This document shows, piece by piece, positions 1-10,710 of a DNA stretch of 64,000 nucleotides. The stretch is from Platismatia glauca. Taxonomy: Eukaryota > Ascomycota > Lecanoromycetes > Lecanorales > Parmeliaceae. Below the pieces are notes generated by a model. It did not search any database. It was not told where the DNA came from and worked only from the letters and a program-made list of their open reading frames with translations. The position numbers and the translations under genes are program-made. Numbering within the stretch: position 1 is the stretch's first letter; each line of letters opens with the position of its first letter. Location: positions 1,364,001-1,428,000 of the forward strand of contig OY745765.1 in NCBI GenBank assembly GCA_963556305.1. Reading direction: 5' to 3'.

Positions 1-900
1 GATGGAGAGATCCGAGAGCGACTCTGCTGTCACTAGGAAGGCTCGGAAGGTCATGTGCGCAACTCCAAGAACGGAGCCCTTACGGCATCGGGGCAGTATC
101 ATCTACTGCGCTCCTTTCCAAACACGAGTCCTCGTGTTTGAAGGTTTGCCTCGACTGCTGAATCCAATCTGACACACAAAGTCCTCGTGTTTCAGAAGTT
201 TGGCTTGGTCGACTTCGCCCCTGAAACAAGAACGAGACCTATCTCTGACTTGCTTCAAACCAGCTGCAGCCTCAATCTGCCTGGAACAAATGCTGGCTTC
301 GCCCCCTTGAGGCTTGACTACTCCAGGTCAAGTTTCAGGTACAGCTACTGCAGGTACGCACATAATCATCACGATTATTGCACCGCCGCGCCCGTCACTG
401 ATTCCTCGGATTTCGTACCTAGGACGTTGTGGGGTATTCAATGGCTTTCGGGTTAATTCTCCTACGTCGTCTAAGTGCTTATGAAAAGTTCAGCTTTCCA
501 TCATTCCGGGACAATTTGACCCACTATGGACAACGTTTCAGAATGTCGCTGCGGGGCCTTGCTGAACAGGTATCATCGTCTATAGTTGCTTCTGTGCTTG
601 ATTTTTTTGACACCTGTAACCTCAGATCTACTCGTAGGGCCAGACCAAAATCCACAAATCAGTTTGCCACGGCAGATTGTGGGGCTTTGACGTCAAAACT
701 GTACTTGCAGTCTCAGCTTCGTAGCGATTATTCATCCCATGATCATCATTGTCACAAAGTATTTCCATGTCACGAGGAAGCACGTCGCGAACATCAGCTT
801 CATTATCATCTATCTCATGAATCCGTCCTCACAAGCTAGCCTCTCTGAGGAAGACCGCTCAACCATAGGGATTGCGGCCTCCAGTGCCATCCAACCTCTC
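1..900. other. Left-edge intergenic stretch
   Basis: Short open frames occur on both strands here (for example 187-456 and 429-839 on plus), but none has a recognisable domain, a plausible splice chain or coding-like composition. I see no gene. The far end may hold the 3' untranslated region of the minus-strand gene that ends at 901. Confidence 0.5.
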
Positions 901-1269
901 TCACAAGCCCCTTCCACTCCCCCATCGCCGCTCTTCCCTGCTCATCTTCACGTATGTGCCGTGGTAATCCTCTGGAACAGGACTAATACATCGGACAGCA
1001 GGCTCCTCTCGAAATTGAAGCCTCTTGCCTGTCAAGTTCGACGTTGGTCCCTTTTTGAGAATGCTCTTCATATTTGGAGGCTGAGCGTAAGCGAGTGTAG
1101 GAGGCTGCGAGGTAGAGAATCCTCGCTGGTTAAGGCCGGTACTGCGGACTGTCGGGCTCGTTGGAGAAGGCGAGATAGGTGTTCGTGGAAGAGGAGACTT
1201 GGTGAGGGTAGCAGGTGCGGTGGTGGGAACGGCAAGCATGAGCTTGGGTCTGGCTGCGCGGGCAAGCAT
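901..1269 (-). CDS. Small conserved-looking fungal protein, 122 aa
   Basis: Function unknown. The frame is open to 1464, but the Met at 1269 (MLARAARPKLML) gives the more natural start. The first part is basic and Ser/Thr/Pro rich, with FSTSQPPTLAYAQPP, which resembles a mitochondrial-type basic/hydroxylated leader (inference). The conserved-looking block is the C-terminal third: SILKKGPTSNLTGKRLQFRE, then a VRCISPVPEDYHGTY stretch and MSREERRWG. The pattern of a KRLxFxEEPxVRxIxPxPxDYHGxY segment followed by SREERRWG resembles short uncharacterised Pezizomycotina proteins I have seen (recollection, not searched). No membrane segment is visible. A long overlapping plus-strand frame (739-1434) is a shadow with biased Arg/Gly content. 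Confidence 0.55.
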   Translation of the reverse strand: MLARAARPKLMLAVPTTAPATLTKSPLPRTPISPSPTSPTVRSTGLNQRGFSTSQPPTLAYAQPPNMKSILKKGPTSNLTGKRLQFREEPAVRCISPVPEDYHGTYVKMSREERRWGSGRGL

Positions 1270-2660
1270 TTTGGCTGTGGTATCGGGATGATAATGAGTA
1301 TTGGTATAGGAAGGATGATGCTGATCGTGGGAGGTCTGTGGGTGATTGCTGATGAATGCGAGGATGAGGGAGGAAGACGACCTGGTCAACAGGAAACTAT
1401 GAGGGATATGAAAAGCGTATTCGTTGGAGGATAAAGATCGCAATGTCAGGATTGGACCAGCCAATCAATCAAACGAAAAGAGAATTGCAGGTACTAAATC
1501 GAAGACAACGACACTTATCAGTGAAGCAAGAGGCGTAGAAGAGATATCAATTGGAGCTGAGAAGCGTCTATATATCTTGTCTTCCACAGCTCCCATCCAC
1601 AGCATCCAGGAAGAAGACCCTCACTTGTGAATTGCGATCAGACTTGGCCAATCAGAGTGCTTGTTTCGGTGCTAAGCGCCGGGCTTGCAGGTGGGGTAGT
1701 TTTTCTGCTTTGGCATCACGAAATTTATGCAAGCCTCTGCACATATCGAGTGAACGTCAACCAGTGAGACAGGCCTTTCACCTGCCAATTGCAAATTAGC
1801 TTGCATCAAAGCTCATCGTCGGACAAGTCAGGGTACCGAGGCTCCGAGCTAACGATCCTTGAGTTCCTGCATTCTTGTCACCATCACGAGCAATACCGAG
1901 GTACCTAGCTATGTGACATGCAGCAGAAATTGATGAGAAGCCGAGCATACTTACTCCGTACTACGATAGTACCGAGCACCAGACAAGACTTTTTGTTTTC
2001 CTTGTTGTCAAGTAGCCCGGGGAGCGTTACTTTCATCAAGCGACTAGTGAGACTAGTGGGCCACAATCATTCACAGATTGATGATCCCAAATTTCAACGC
2101 ACAAAAAGGGAATAGGTATCTACCTAGGTAATAGGCATCGAGGTCAATCCATGCCTAGTGTCTCTGTGGAAGATACTCTGCAGACCAAGTTCCGCCGCTT
2201 GTTCTGAAAGCACACCTGACACCCCCGTCAACTGACTAATAATAAGACATGCAATGTGGGAATAATGCAACGCTGGAAGCTGGAAGCTACAAGTAAACGC
2301 ATTTCGGACGCATTATGATTCTGCAAGCACATCTCGTAGAAAAGTGAATCCAGAACCTCTCATCAGTCCCGAAGAGCTGACCACAGTGGGCTGCAACGAT
2401 CTCGCAGCGAAGAGGCCAGCCAGGTGAATCTGCGTGTTTCTCCGCATACGATCCTCTTAGGCCTAGGTATTATCAAGCATGTAGCGTTGACTGCTTCGTC
2501 GCTGAATATCGCCAAGCTTGGGCAGGGACCAAAGAGCTCCAGAATAGGTCCCTTTCTAAAATTATCTTTTGCTTAGTAGAGACCAGAAGGCTCCAAGGGC
2601 TGGTGTGTATGGGTTGTCATTTGTCTTATCCGCCTATGGAGTGCTTGGAGTTAGCATCCC
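1270..2660. other. Intergenic, with short palindromic motifs
   Basis: No convincing gene. It carries TACTCCGTA at 1952-1960 and the perfect palindrome TACCTAGGTA at 2121-2130, plus related GGTACCTAGC near 1882 and GCCTAGGTAT at 2461. These motifs recur in other intergenic stretches of the window. The part nearest 1270 probably contains the promoter of the minus-strand gene at 901-1269. Confidence 0.5.
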
Positions 2661-3176
2661 TTATTTCGAGTAGGTGTCCAAGTGGTAGTAGCTGTAAGGG
2701 ACTAAAAGGCCCTTCCACTCTCGAGATGTGTCTCGTAGCTTGAATTCGTGTATGTTTTTGCATCGAAAAGTACATACCAGCGCGTTCTCCACCTTGTTGC
2801 AAGGCGGTCACCTGCTTGCGAAGTTCGACGTAGAAGTCTTTACCATTGCTCATGTTCTTGGCTATACGTTGTTAGCGCCAAGTATGGTGAACTTTGAATG
2901 CCGGTGGACATGCGATTGGAGGCCCAAGCTCCCCCAGATCTCGAACTGTTCGCGCCTCCAGGCTGGCATTTTGCTGCTTTGACTTCTTCGGGGGTAAGAT
3001 TTTTGATTGCTGGTACACGTCAATGCTTGGCCATGAGATGTTGAGTCTCCAAAGATACCAATTTTCAAGCAATCCCGTACCTCCTGAGAGTTGAAGAGGG
3101 ATGTCGGAGGGCCTTCTGAGGGAGAGTATGGTTGTTGTCTGTCTCGACCGTTGCTAGCCCAGGCATTGTTTGACAT
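2661..3176 (-). CDS. Putative small protein, four exons, about 106 aa
   Basis: Not recognised. Exons inferred on minus: 3176-3081, 3009-2910, 2861-2778 and 2701-2661, which keep phase and end on TAA. Intron signals are good for the first three exons: donor GTACGG with acceptor TACCAG, then donor GTCCAC with branch GCTAAC and acceptor GTATAG, then donor GTATGT. The last exon is the weakest. The product begins MSNNAWASNGRDRQQPY, has a Lys-rich stretch (PPKKSKQQ), then a probable helix or coiled coil including FYVELRKQVTALQQGGERA. Two ATGs upstream in the same frame could extend the N-terminus to 3311. It is divergent to NTO1. The splice fit and the continuous helical reading across the junctions support a real gene, but no family was identified. 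Confidence 0.4.
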
Positions 3177-3573
3177 TTGGAAGTCTGGACTGACTGAACG
3201 GCTAGGGGTCCCGTTGACGTTCTGTCTACGATGGATAGCTACCAATACCCTCTCACTGCTCTGCTTTGAGATTCGCCGTGATTCGCCTAATCGGAGTAAA
3301 TTAAGTGTCATATTTAGCGCGTCATCTCGCGGGCCGAAGCTTTTCCTAGCCCAGCTAGCGCTCTGAACCTCATCTCTGCAATGAGCCTCATCAGCGGCGA
3401 CTGCCCTTACGAACAGGCACTGATTCGCGCATCATACCATTTACAATTTGTTGACCTCGTACTTTTCTTGAACAAATCTTCTAGAAAACCTCGATATGCT
3501 CAAATCACACGCCAGCAAATGCTGAACTTACTACAGCAGCAACGCGAGCTGATCGTACACTCCAAGCGCAGTG
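3177..3573. promoter_or_regulatory. Divergent intergenic region before NTO1
   Basis: About 400 nt separates the putative minus-strand small gene from the NTO1 start and must hold both promoters if the former is real. No TATA box or named binding site stands out. Confidence 0.35.
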
Positions 3574-6500
3574 ATGGCGCCTCTTCCTTCATCCAGTGGC
3601 CGCCGCGCTTTCAACACTAGAGGCAGATCCAACCGAAGGTCTGATACACAGATATCTCCTGCCGAAAGCCCTTCCATGGGTGAAACACGGTCGTCGAAAC
3701 GTCGAAAATACATACCAGGTGGTCCTGGTGGCGGTGGTCGGTACCTGACTCCTGAGGGGACGGAATTAGCTGTTGGAGGAACAGGTCCGGGGGGCTACAG
3801 CTATACTGGACCAAGGGGAAGACTAGGGCGCGAAAATGGAGCCAACGGGGTGATACCAGCCGAGTTTCCACGTCCGCGTCGTGAAAGTCGCAGAGAACGT
3901 GTTCCAGCAAGGCCTCGATTCAGCTCTGCCGCCGCTGCTGCCGCCGCAGTGGTACATGGCGATGGATTCAAGCCAAGAGAAGAAAGAAGTTGGGACGAAT
4001 TCCACCCTGATCTGGATACTGGCGCACTTTTTCCTGTCTTCAGCGCAGATGAGGTTGACGGGATCAAAAGGCCTGCACCAAAATCTTCGCTCGACAGCAG
4101 AAATGGCAGTCCAGCTTTTGGAGAAGGGGTCAAGCAATTCGCGACAGAAGATGGGGAGGCACAACCAAATGTCAATCTCTATAGTCGCAATCTCGCCACT
4201 CCTGGAGCTGTGGATATCACTCCCAAACGACGCCCAGGACGTCCGCCTCGCCGAGTAGACTCGATGTTGAAAGGAATTGGCACACCCGAAGTTCCCAAGG
4301 TCATTCCACTTCCTGGTTTCAACCCACGGGAAAAGCTGACGCTGCCAAAACCTTCTTTCCGCCGCTTAGATCCTTTCCTCAAATACGAGCAGAAGCACGT
4401 CGAAAAGCTGAACTACGTAGATCGGTCTATGGCAAACGTGGGATACCAGGAGAGCGAAATTTGGATTCGGCCAGAGAAGAAGTTGATTCGCGTGACTGAG
4501 GGAAATATTGAGGAGGACCTGGATATGGCAACCGGGGAGAAGAATGAGGGCGAGGGAAACTCGGCTATCGGTAGTGCTGTCGTCGGTCGAGTCGAATATG
4601 ACATGGATGAACAAGACAACCTCTGGCTCGAGGCCCATAATATCCATAGAAAAGAAGATGGAGTCGAGGCCATCAAACCCGCAATCTTCGAGATCACAAT
4701 GACGAAGATCGAGAAGGAATGGCATGCCCTCGAAAAGAGAATTCCAAAGCCAAATCCAAAGCCGCCACAAACTCATCGCCCACGTTCTAGCTCCGCCGCC
4801 GCGGTCAACGGTGAATCAGGCGCCCTCGGAGAAGAGCAAGACACTAAATGCGCAATTTGCGATGATGGTGACTGCGAAAATACGAATGCAATTGTCTTTT
4901 GTGACGGCTGCGACTTAGCTGTGCATCAAGAGTGCTATGGAGTGCCTTTCATACCTGAAGGGCAATGGTTATGTCGGAAGTGCCAATTGATCGGCCGTGG
5001 GACTCCTACATGTATCTTCTGCCCTAACACGGACGGGGCCTTCAAGCAGACGAACGCCTCTAGGTGGTCTCATCTATTGTGCGCAATTTGGATTCCTGAA
5101 GTCTCTATAGGCAACAATACCTTCATGGAGCCGGTAATGGACGTCGAAAAAGTCCCAAAGGCTAGATGGAAATTAACGTGTTATATTTGTCGACAGAGAA
5201 TGGGTGCCTGTGTACAGTGCGGGAACAAGAATTGTTATATTGCATTCCACGTTACATGCGCTAGAAGAGCCAGGCTCTTCCTCAAGATGAAATCGACGCA
5301 TGGCGGACCGGCAAGTATCGACGCGAGTGTACTCAAGGCTTTTTGTGACAAGCATGTTCCAGCAGACTGGCGTAGAGAGCATGATGTTGATAACGCAACT
5401 AGAGACGCACTGGACTTCTATCGACGCACAATGCGTGGCAGACTCTGGGCAGATAGCCAACAATCTGCACTGACAATGGGCGCATCACAAACCCAAGACT
5501 TTCCTGTCCCAGAGCCAGTGGAAGAGCTTTCAAATCCTAAGCTTACACTCACCCTTAATTCCAAAAAGCGGAAACTCAATCAGCCGCCGAAGGTTGTGTG
5601 GAGGCTTCCTTCCGGCGCACCAGTTATACCACAAGCGGTGTATAATACCGTGGAAGCTTCTCTAGGGCGATTTGCGATCCGAAAACGAAAGGAGTTTGCT
5701 GCTGAAGCATGCAAATACTGGACACTCAAAAGAGAATCTCGGAGAGGTGCAGCTTTGTTAAAGAGGTTGCAACTACAGATGGAAACATTCTCATCGATGG
5801 AGATTACACGTCGAAATTTTGTTGGCATGGGAGCAGCTGGTGGCGTGCGACTGCAGAGACGCATTGATTTTGCGGAGCAGCTCCTACAAGAGGTTGACAA
5901 GATAAGACACTTGAGCAGCCTAGTCAAGGAAAAAGAGAAGCTTAAGCTCGATGACGTGAAGCTTTTGAGAGAAATCGTGAACATCATCTATTTCCCAATC
6001 ACACCAGTCCTGTGGCCAATCTTGGAAAAGGCCCAATTGTAAGCCCTTTATTTGTTTCCGTGAACCGGATACGAGCTAATTCTCTTCAACAGGCTTGATG
6101 GCAAGGGGGTGTTCCGAGAAGGCTTCGCTGCCCTCGAGGAGCGCCTGAATAGACGGAGTTATACGTCAGTCGAAGCCTTCTCCGAAAAGTTTGGTGATGT
6201 CGTCAAGGCTGGACTAGACCCGTCTCCTCCAATCGACACAACTGAGGGCCAGCAACAGACAAATGGTGAAGTCTTATCGAAAGACTTGATCGCTGACCAC
6301 AAGGCCAAGAAGGTGCTTGCAAACAGAATAGTCAAGGCTGTCAAAGGGCCACTCGAAGACGCGATGCGAAAGGAAAGTGAACTGTTAGGCAGGCCTCACG
6401 AAAAAGAGCTCCGCGACTTGGAGAGGCTACTTGAAGCAAGTGTGCGTTCTCGACGTGATTCAAGGAATGAATCGCAGCTTGGCGATGGTGGAGCTGATCC

Positions 6501-7089
6501 TGTACAGCATCGGCCATCAATCAGCGGAGGCAGTTTCTATGAAGTCAGTGCCAATGGCTCCCATTTACATGCCAGCAACCTCGTTGGTATTGAAATCGAT
6601 CCTGCAATCACCCATGCATCTCACCGAGAGCAGGCTACTGCCGCGAAATCAACCAAGCACAAGGGCCATCGTCAACAGCCAACTCCAGAGTCAATGCCAC
6701 CAATCAACGGCGCGGCTGGCGATGACCACACGTCGAACGGTAACATCGACGAACAAGTATCCCACCAATTAGGCAAGGAGACGCCTCCAGAACCTGTAAC
6801 GCCGCCATTGAGCTCTGGAGGCCATTCTCAACCTCTTTCACAAGGTGGTATTGCATGGTACATGGAATGCTTTGACCCAGTAGGTACAACAGTTGAAGAG
6901 GAGCGGTGGAAAGGAAGAGAGCTTGTGCGAGGAATGAGCGAGGACTTGAGCGATATGGATGAAGAGGAGCTCTCGGGGCTGGTAGAGCCTGATGCGCCTG
7001 AGGGTGGAGGCGATGCGCAGGTAGAAGGAAAGACTACCAAAATTCGCAAGGCTGCCAAGAAGGGAAGGAGACGGCGAACCTTTTTCTGA
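3574..7089 (+). CDS. NTO1: Nto1/BRPF-like PHD-finger subunit of NuA3 histone acetyltransferase
   Basis: Two exons, 3574-6038 and 6093-7089, give 1153 aa; the intron has donor GTAAGC, branch CTAAT and acceptor CAACAG. The ATG at 3574 (MAPLPSSSGRR) is preferred to the in-frame GTG at 3571. Domains in order: a Gly/Arg-rich N-terminus; an EPL1-like region at about residues 253-390; a PHD finger at about 426-472 (CAICDDGDCENTNAIVFCDG, then CDLAVHQECYG); an extended PHD zinc knuckle plus second PHD at about 480-600 (CIFCPNTDGAFK, LLCAIWIPE, CYICRQRMGACVQCGNKNCY); and a bromodomain-like segment at about 785-860 (YFPITPVLWPILEKAQ), across the intron. This order is that of Nto1 in yeast NuA3 and of animal BRPF proteins. 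They scaffold a MYST acetyltransferase and read histone H3 tails in the nucleus. The C-terminal 250 residues are low complexity and end in a basic stretch. Confidence 0.93.
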
Positions 7090-7694
7090 CTTTGCCTGAG
7101 GCGCTTCGGGATCATGACTCTTCTGAAGCATGGAGAATTGGCGCGTAAGATACGGAGTATGTGAGGCAGTGATGAAGCAGTGTGACCCGTTGCATCTCGA
7201 AATTCAAAACTCGAAATTGTTTGTCGAGTTTATGACAATACGTAGCTATCATTATGGCTCCAATTTTGTATCATAGTATCTTATATTCTGATGCATGTCT
7301 AGATAGCAGCCTGTATATTAGAGACCGCCTGTCTACACGCTCACATCGGTGAAGTACTTACCATGTTTGTCCCTTTGCAAAAGCGCCGAGGGCAAGCAAC
7401 AGTGAGATTATGAGATGGCCTCAAGATTGAAGTAGCCCGGATTTAGTTTGGCGTTGGCGCTAAACTGGCGCGAATTCCTAAAAAACTGAGAGTCGCGAGA
7501 ATGAAGTAGTACTTTCTTGACTTCTTCCATCAACACCGAACAACACCGACTTCATCCACACTCACCATTTCTACCCAGAAGCCTTGGACCTCTTCCTCTC
7601 TACGCAGTTCAAAAGATCTCCAGCGGCCAGTATCTTCGGAGACCAAGCTTCCCCACTACATCGCTTCCATCCACGTCTCAACTCGCCAGTCGCA
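7090..7694. other. Intergenic between NTO1 and the SR-protein gene
   Basis: Probably the NTO1 3' untranslated region followed by the promoter and 5' leader of the next gene. TACGGAGTA lies at 7151-7159. Nothing else is recognised. Confidence 0.5.
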
Positions 7695-8825
7695 ATGGCA
7701 ACTATGGATTATGAGCAGGAGAATGGTCGCTACGATAGTAGGTGACACCTAATCACTCGCTCTCACATTCTGCCTCCCGTGCTCCGCTGTATCGTGATGA
7801 GGAAAGACACTCATGGTTGACGATGCTCCTCAGATGATGAGCCACGCTACGAGCGTGATCGAAGCGCTTCACCTCGCCCAAAGCGTGACGATGACTACCC
7901 TGTGAAGCGTGACGACAACTATCGAGGAGGACGTGATAGGAGCGCCTCCCCGAACGGCCGTATGGATTCTCGGTATGTTGCTCAACAATCTCAGAACGCC
8001 TGCGGATTCTCAGCTGACGGTCATCATAGTGGTCCACCTGAGCGTAACCAAGATGATCGCGAGTCAGGCGCCCGCAACCCTGGTTCAAATCTTTTCGTCA
8101 CGGGTATTCATCCTCGTCTCTCTGAAGCAGAAGTCTCTCGCCTTTTCGAGAAATATGGCAATGTCGAAGGCTGTTCGATCATGAAGGACCCTCATACCCA
8201 AGAGTCTCGTGGATTTGGATTTGTCAAGATGGTCACTGCAGAGGAGGCCGATGCTGCTAAGGACGGACTCCAGGGTGAGAATATCGAAGGTCGGACTCTA
8301 AGCATTGAGAAAGCTAGGCGTGCTCGTCCTAGGACTCCCACTCCTGGAAAGTACTTTGGCCCACCAAAGCGAGGTGAGTATCGCCGGTGTTTCATAAGTC
8401 GTTGGAACTGATTTTGATATCTAGAAGAGGACTTCCGTGGTCCACCTCGTGGTGGCCGCTTCGATCGCTTCGATGATCGTCGTGGTGGTGGTGGTGGTGG
8501 TGGGTACCGTGGGTATGGCGGTGGGCGTTACGACGACAGCTATCGTGGATCTTCTCGCTATGATGATCGTGAACGCCGCTCGTATGGACGTCGTGATGAT
8601 TATGGCTCTCGAGGAATTGACCGCTATGCATCGGGCGGGCGCGACGATCGTTACAGTAGCAGCCGCGGTGACGACTACCGTGGCGGCAGTGATTCCTATG
8701 CTGGTCGAGATGGTGGGCGTTCTCACGCTGCGTACGGCGATGCTCCCTCAAGAGAGACTCGGGACTCGTACGGTGGAGGTAGAGACCAAGACTACCGTTC
8801 TGACGATAGGTACTCCCGTCGATGA
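7695..8825 (+). CDS. TRA2-like SR-type RNA-binding protein
   Basis: Four exons, 7695-7737, 7834-7972, 8030-8373 and 8425-8825, give 308 aa. One RRM lies at about residues 79-160, with RNP2 (LFVTGI) and RNP1 (RGFGFVKM). Arg/Ser/Asp-rich flanks precede it, and the C-terminal tail is rich in Arg, Gly, Tyr and Asp (RGGGGGGGYRGYGGGRYDD). A single central RRM between RS/RGG-type arms fits transformer-2-like splicing regulators of filamentous fungi, which bind pre-mRNA in the nucleus. The third exon opens after a 57-nt intron (GTATGT...CATAG, branch GCTGAC). That intron is a multiple of three with no stop, so an unspliced transcript would still be open. The Gly run is encoded by a GGT trinucleotide repeat near 8483. 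I assign the family with confidence but not the exact orthologue. Confidence 0.88.
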
Positions 8826-10710
8826 ATTGCTGTCCGCTAATCCACTCAGGTGCGGAGCGCTCTGCCAAATAATGCGCCCAAACCTGTCAAGCGGTTTCGA
8901 AGGTTCAAATTAGAGGTCTCGGTACACGGCGAAGATGGCTTATGCGGTTTCTTGCTATGGTGCTCTAGGGATACGGCAGGTCCTGTTGGTGCTTCCAGCA
9001 GTATCATCAGAGGCAGCACAGCGATAAGGATTTCCTTCAGTCCAAAAGTCTCGGCATCATTTTGTTTCCTTCGATTCGGTTGAGATTAGGATCAAATACG
9101 GAGACGGCATTTCGGCTTCATCTACCGAAATGTACTGGCTGGAGCTCTCTGATCAGCGGTCGACGGAACAGCAAGACTTTCTTTTCAAACTTGAGACTCG
9201 CATCGGCATCTGGCGCGTCCGAAGCTCCTTCCACAGAGATCATCATCTAATCAGCTTGCTCATCTTATTGTAACACAATCGCCCTTCAGCTCCGCCTGTT
9301 CCAGCTTCCTCCCTTCACACGTAACGACCAAGAAGTACAAGATACGGTCGACTCAGCCATGCAATTCTACCGTACACAAGTTTTCCTCACAATAGACCAT
9401 CTTTATCAGTGCTGTAATATCGCGAATACCCTCATACGATCGTCGTCACACATACGCAGTAATCGCCTACAAGGTCAAGTACGTTCCGAGACCACGACGG
9501 CTTCATAGTATTGCTGGATTTGATTCAAGCACGTCGCCATAGGGCAGAACCCTACAACCCCATGCAACTATACAATGCTTAGATGTGGACCCGAAGATAG
9601 GTGAGCTTTCAGTCATCAAGCAAGCCTTATCGATCACCCTTAGCCGACAATCACCGTAACCATGCTTACGGTAAATCTTTTCTTAGTCACCTGTAACCGA
9701 AAGACGTGCACGCCAAGCCGACGTTAATGCTCTGTTCCTAGCCTAGACACGGATTCAGGTGAGTGATGAAGCATTGGCACCTTACTGTGCGATTGCCGCC
9801 CGTTTACGTCCCGGACAAGAGGACCTTTCGAGGGTAAATCATTTCTCATGTCTGACGAGAGCTTAGGGACGTCTCCTTCGGAATCCTCATCTGCGATTTC
9901 GTCACTGTACAATTGCCTTTTATGGTCTCAATCTTGTTCAACTCTATTGCTCTACACGATATCTGGATGGATCCCTATGAAGAAGCTCCGGAAAGCTTGA
10001 GCCCAACATTGGCTCTTTCACCTGTGCTTGTACCCGGCTCCCTTGACTCATATACCCCAAATGATGGATCGTCCTCGGTAGCAGCGTTCGTAGAATTAGA
10101 CGGTAAAGCTAAGTACATGTTGTTTTTCACTAACGTGCATTATCGGACTCTATGCTTTCGTACTTTCGGACTCTACGTACAGACGGGATATCATGATACC
10201 ATGACCGCAGATTTTGGCCAGAGTAAATACGCAAACAAATAGGATAGACTCAGTAGAGACTGATGGTCGAACGATGTCCATAACATGTAAGGTAGGACAT
10301 CCGACCTAAACGTGAAGCATTATGAGCACATCTGGATTCTGGAGAGGTTTGCTAGGACCTAATCTGATTAGCGGCTTGGCATAGAAATGTCTTCTTGAAA
10401 CATACCTATGACTCCCTCGGTGTAGACCTTTTCCACTCCCGCTCACATTGCACTCAACAACTGAAGCACATAGACTTAAACTTGTCCACCATTCCGCAGA
10501 TCATGTCCATGTCTCTAGAGACCATCAGGACCGCATCCGGAGTTTTTCTCTAGCTCTAGTCAGCTAATCCCAAAGCTACTTCATCAACCTCTCTTTGTCC
10601 TTCCACCACCCTTTCCATCCACTATCCCACGAAAGCGACCAAGAGCACCAATCCTCTTTCTCTATTTGATTCTGTTTTACAATTCAAGCCTTCGACATAA
10701 CGCGGCAGAC
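8826..10710. other. Intergenic, 1.9 kb, no gene seen
   Basis: The first few hundred bases are probably the 3' untranslated region of the SR-protein gene. The longest frame (9913-10242 plus, 109 codons) shows no domain and no splice partners. The last part is likely the MEX67 promoter and leader; it is pyrimidine rich around 10560-10640. Confidence 0.45.

Noticed and set aside
739..1434. 231-codon plus-strand frame
   Set aside because: It mirrors the better-supported minus-strand small protein and is Arg/Gly biased with no domain.
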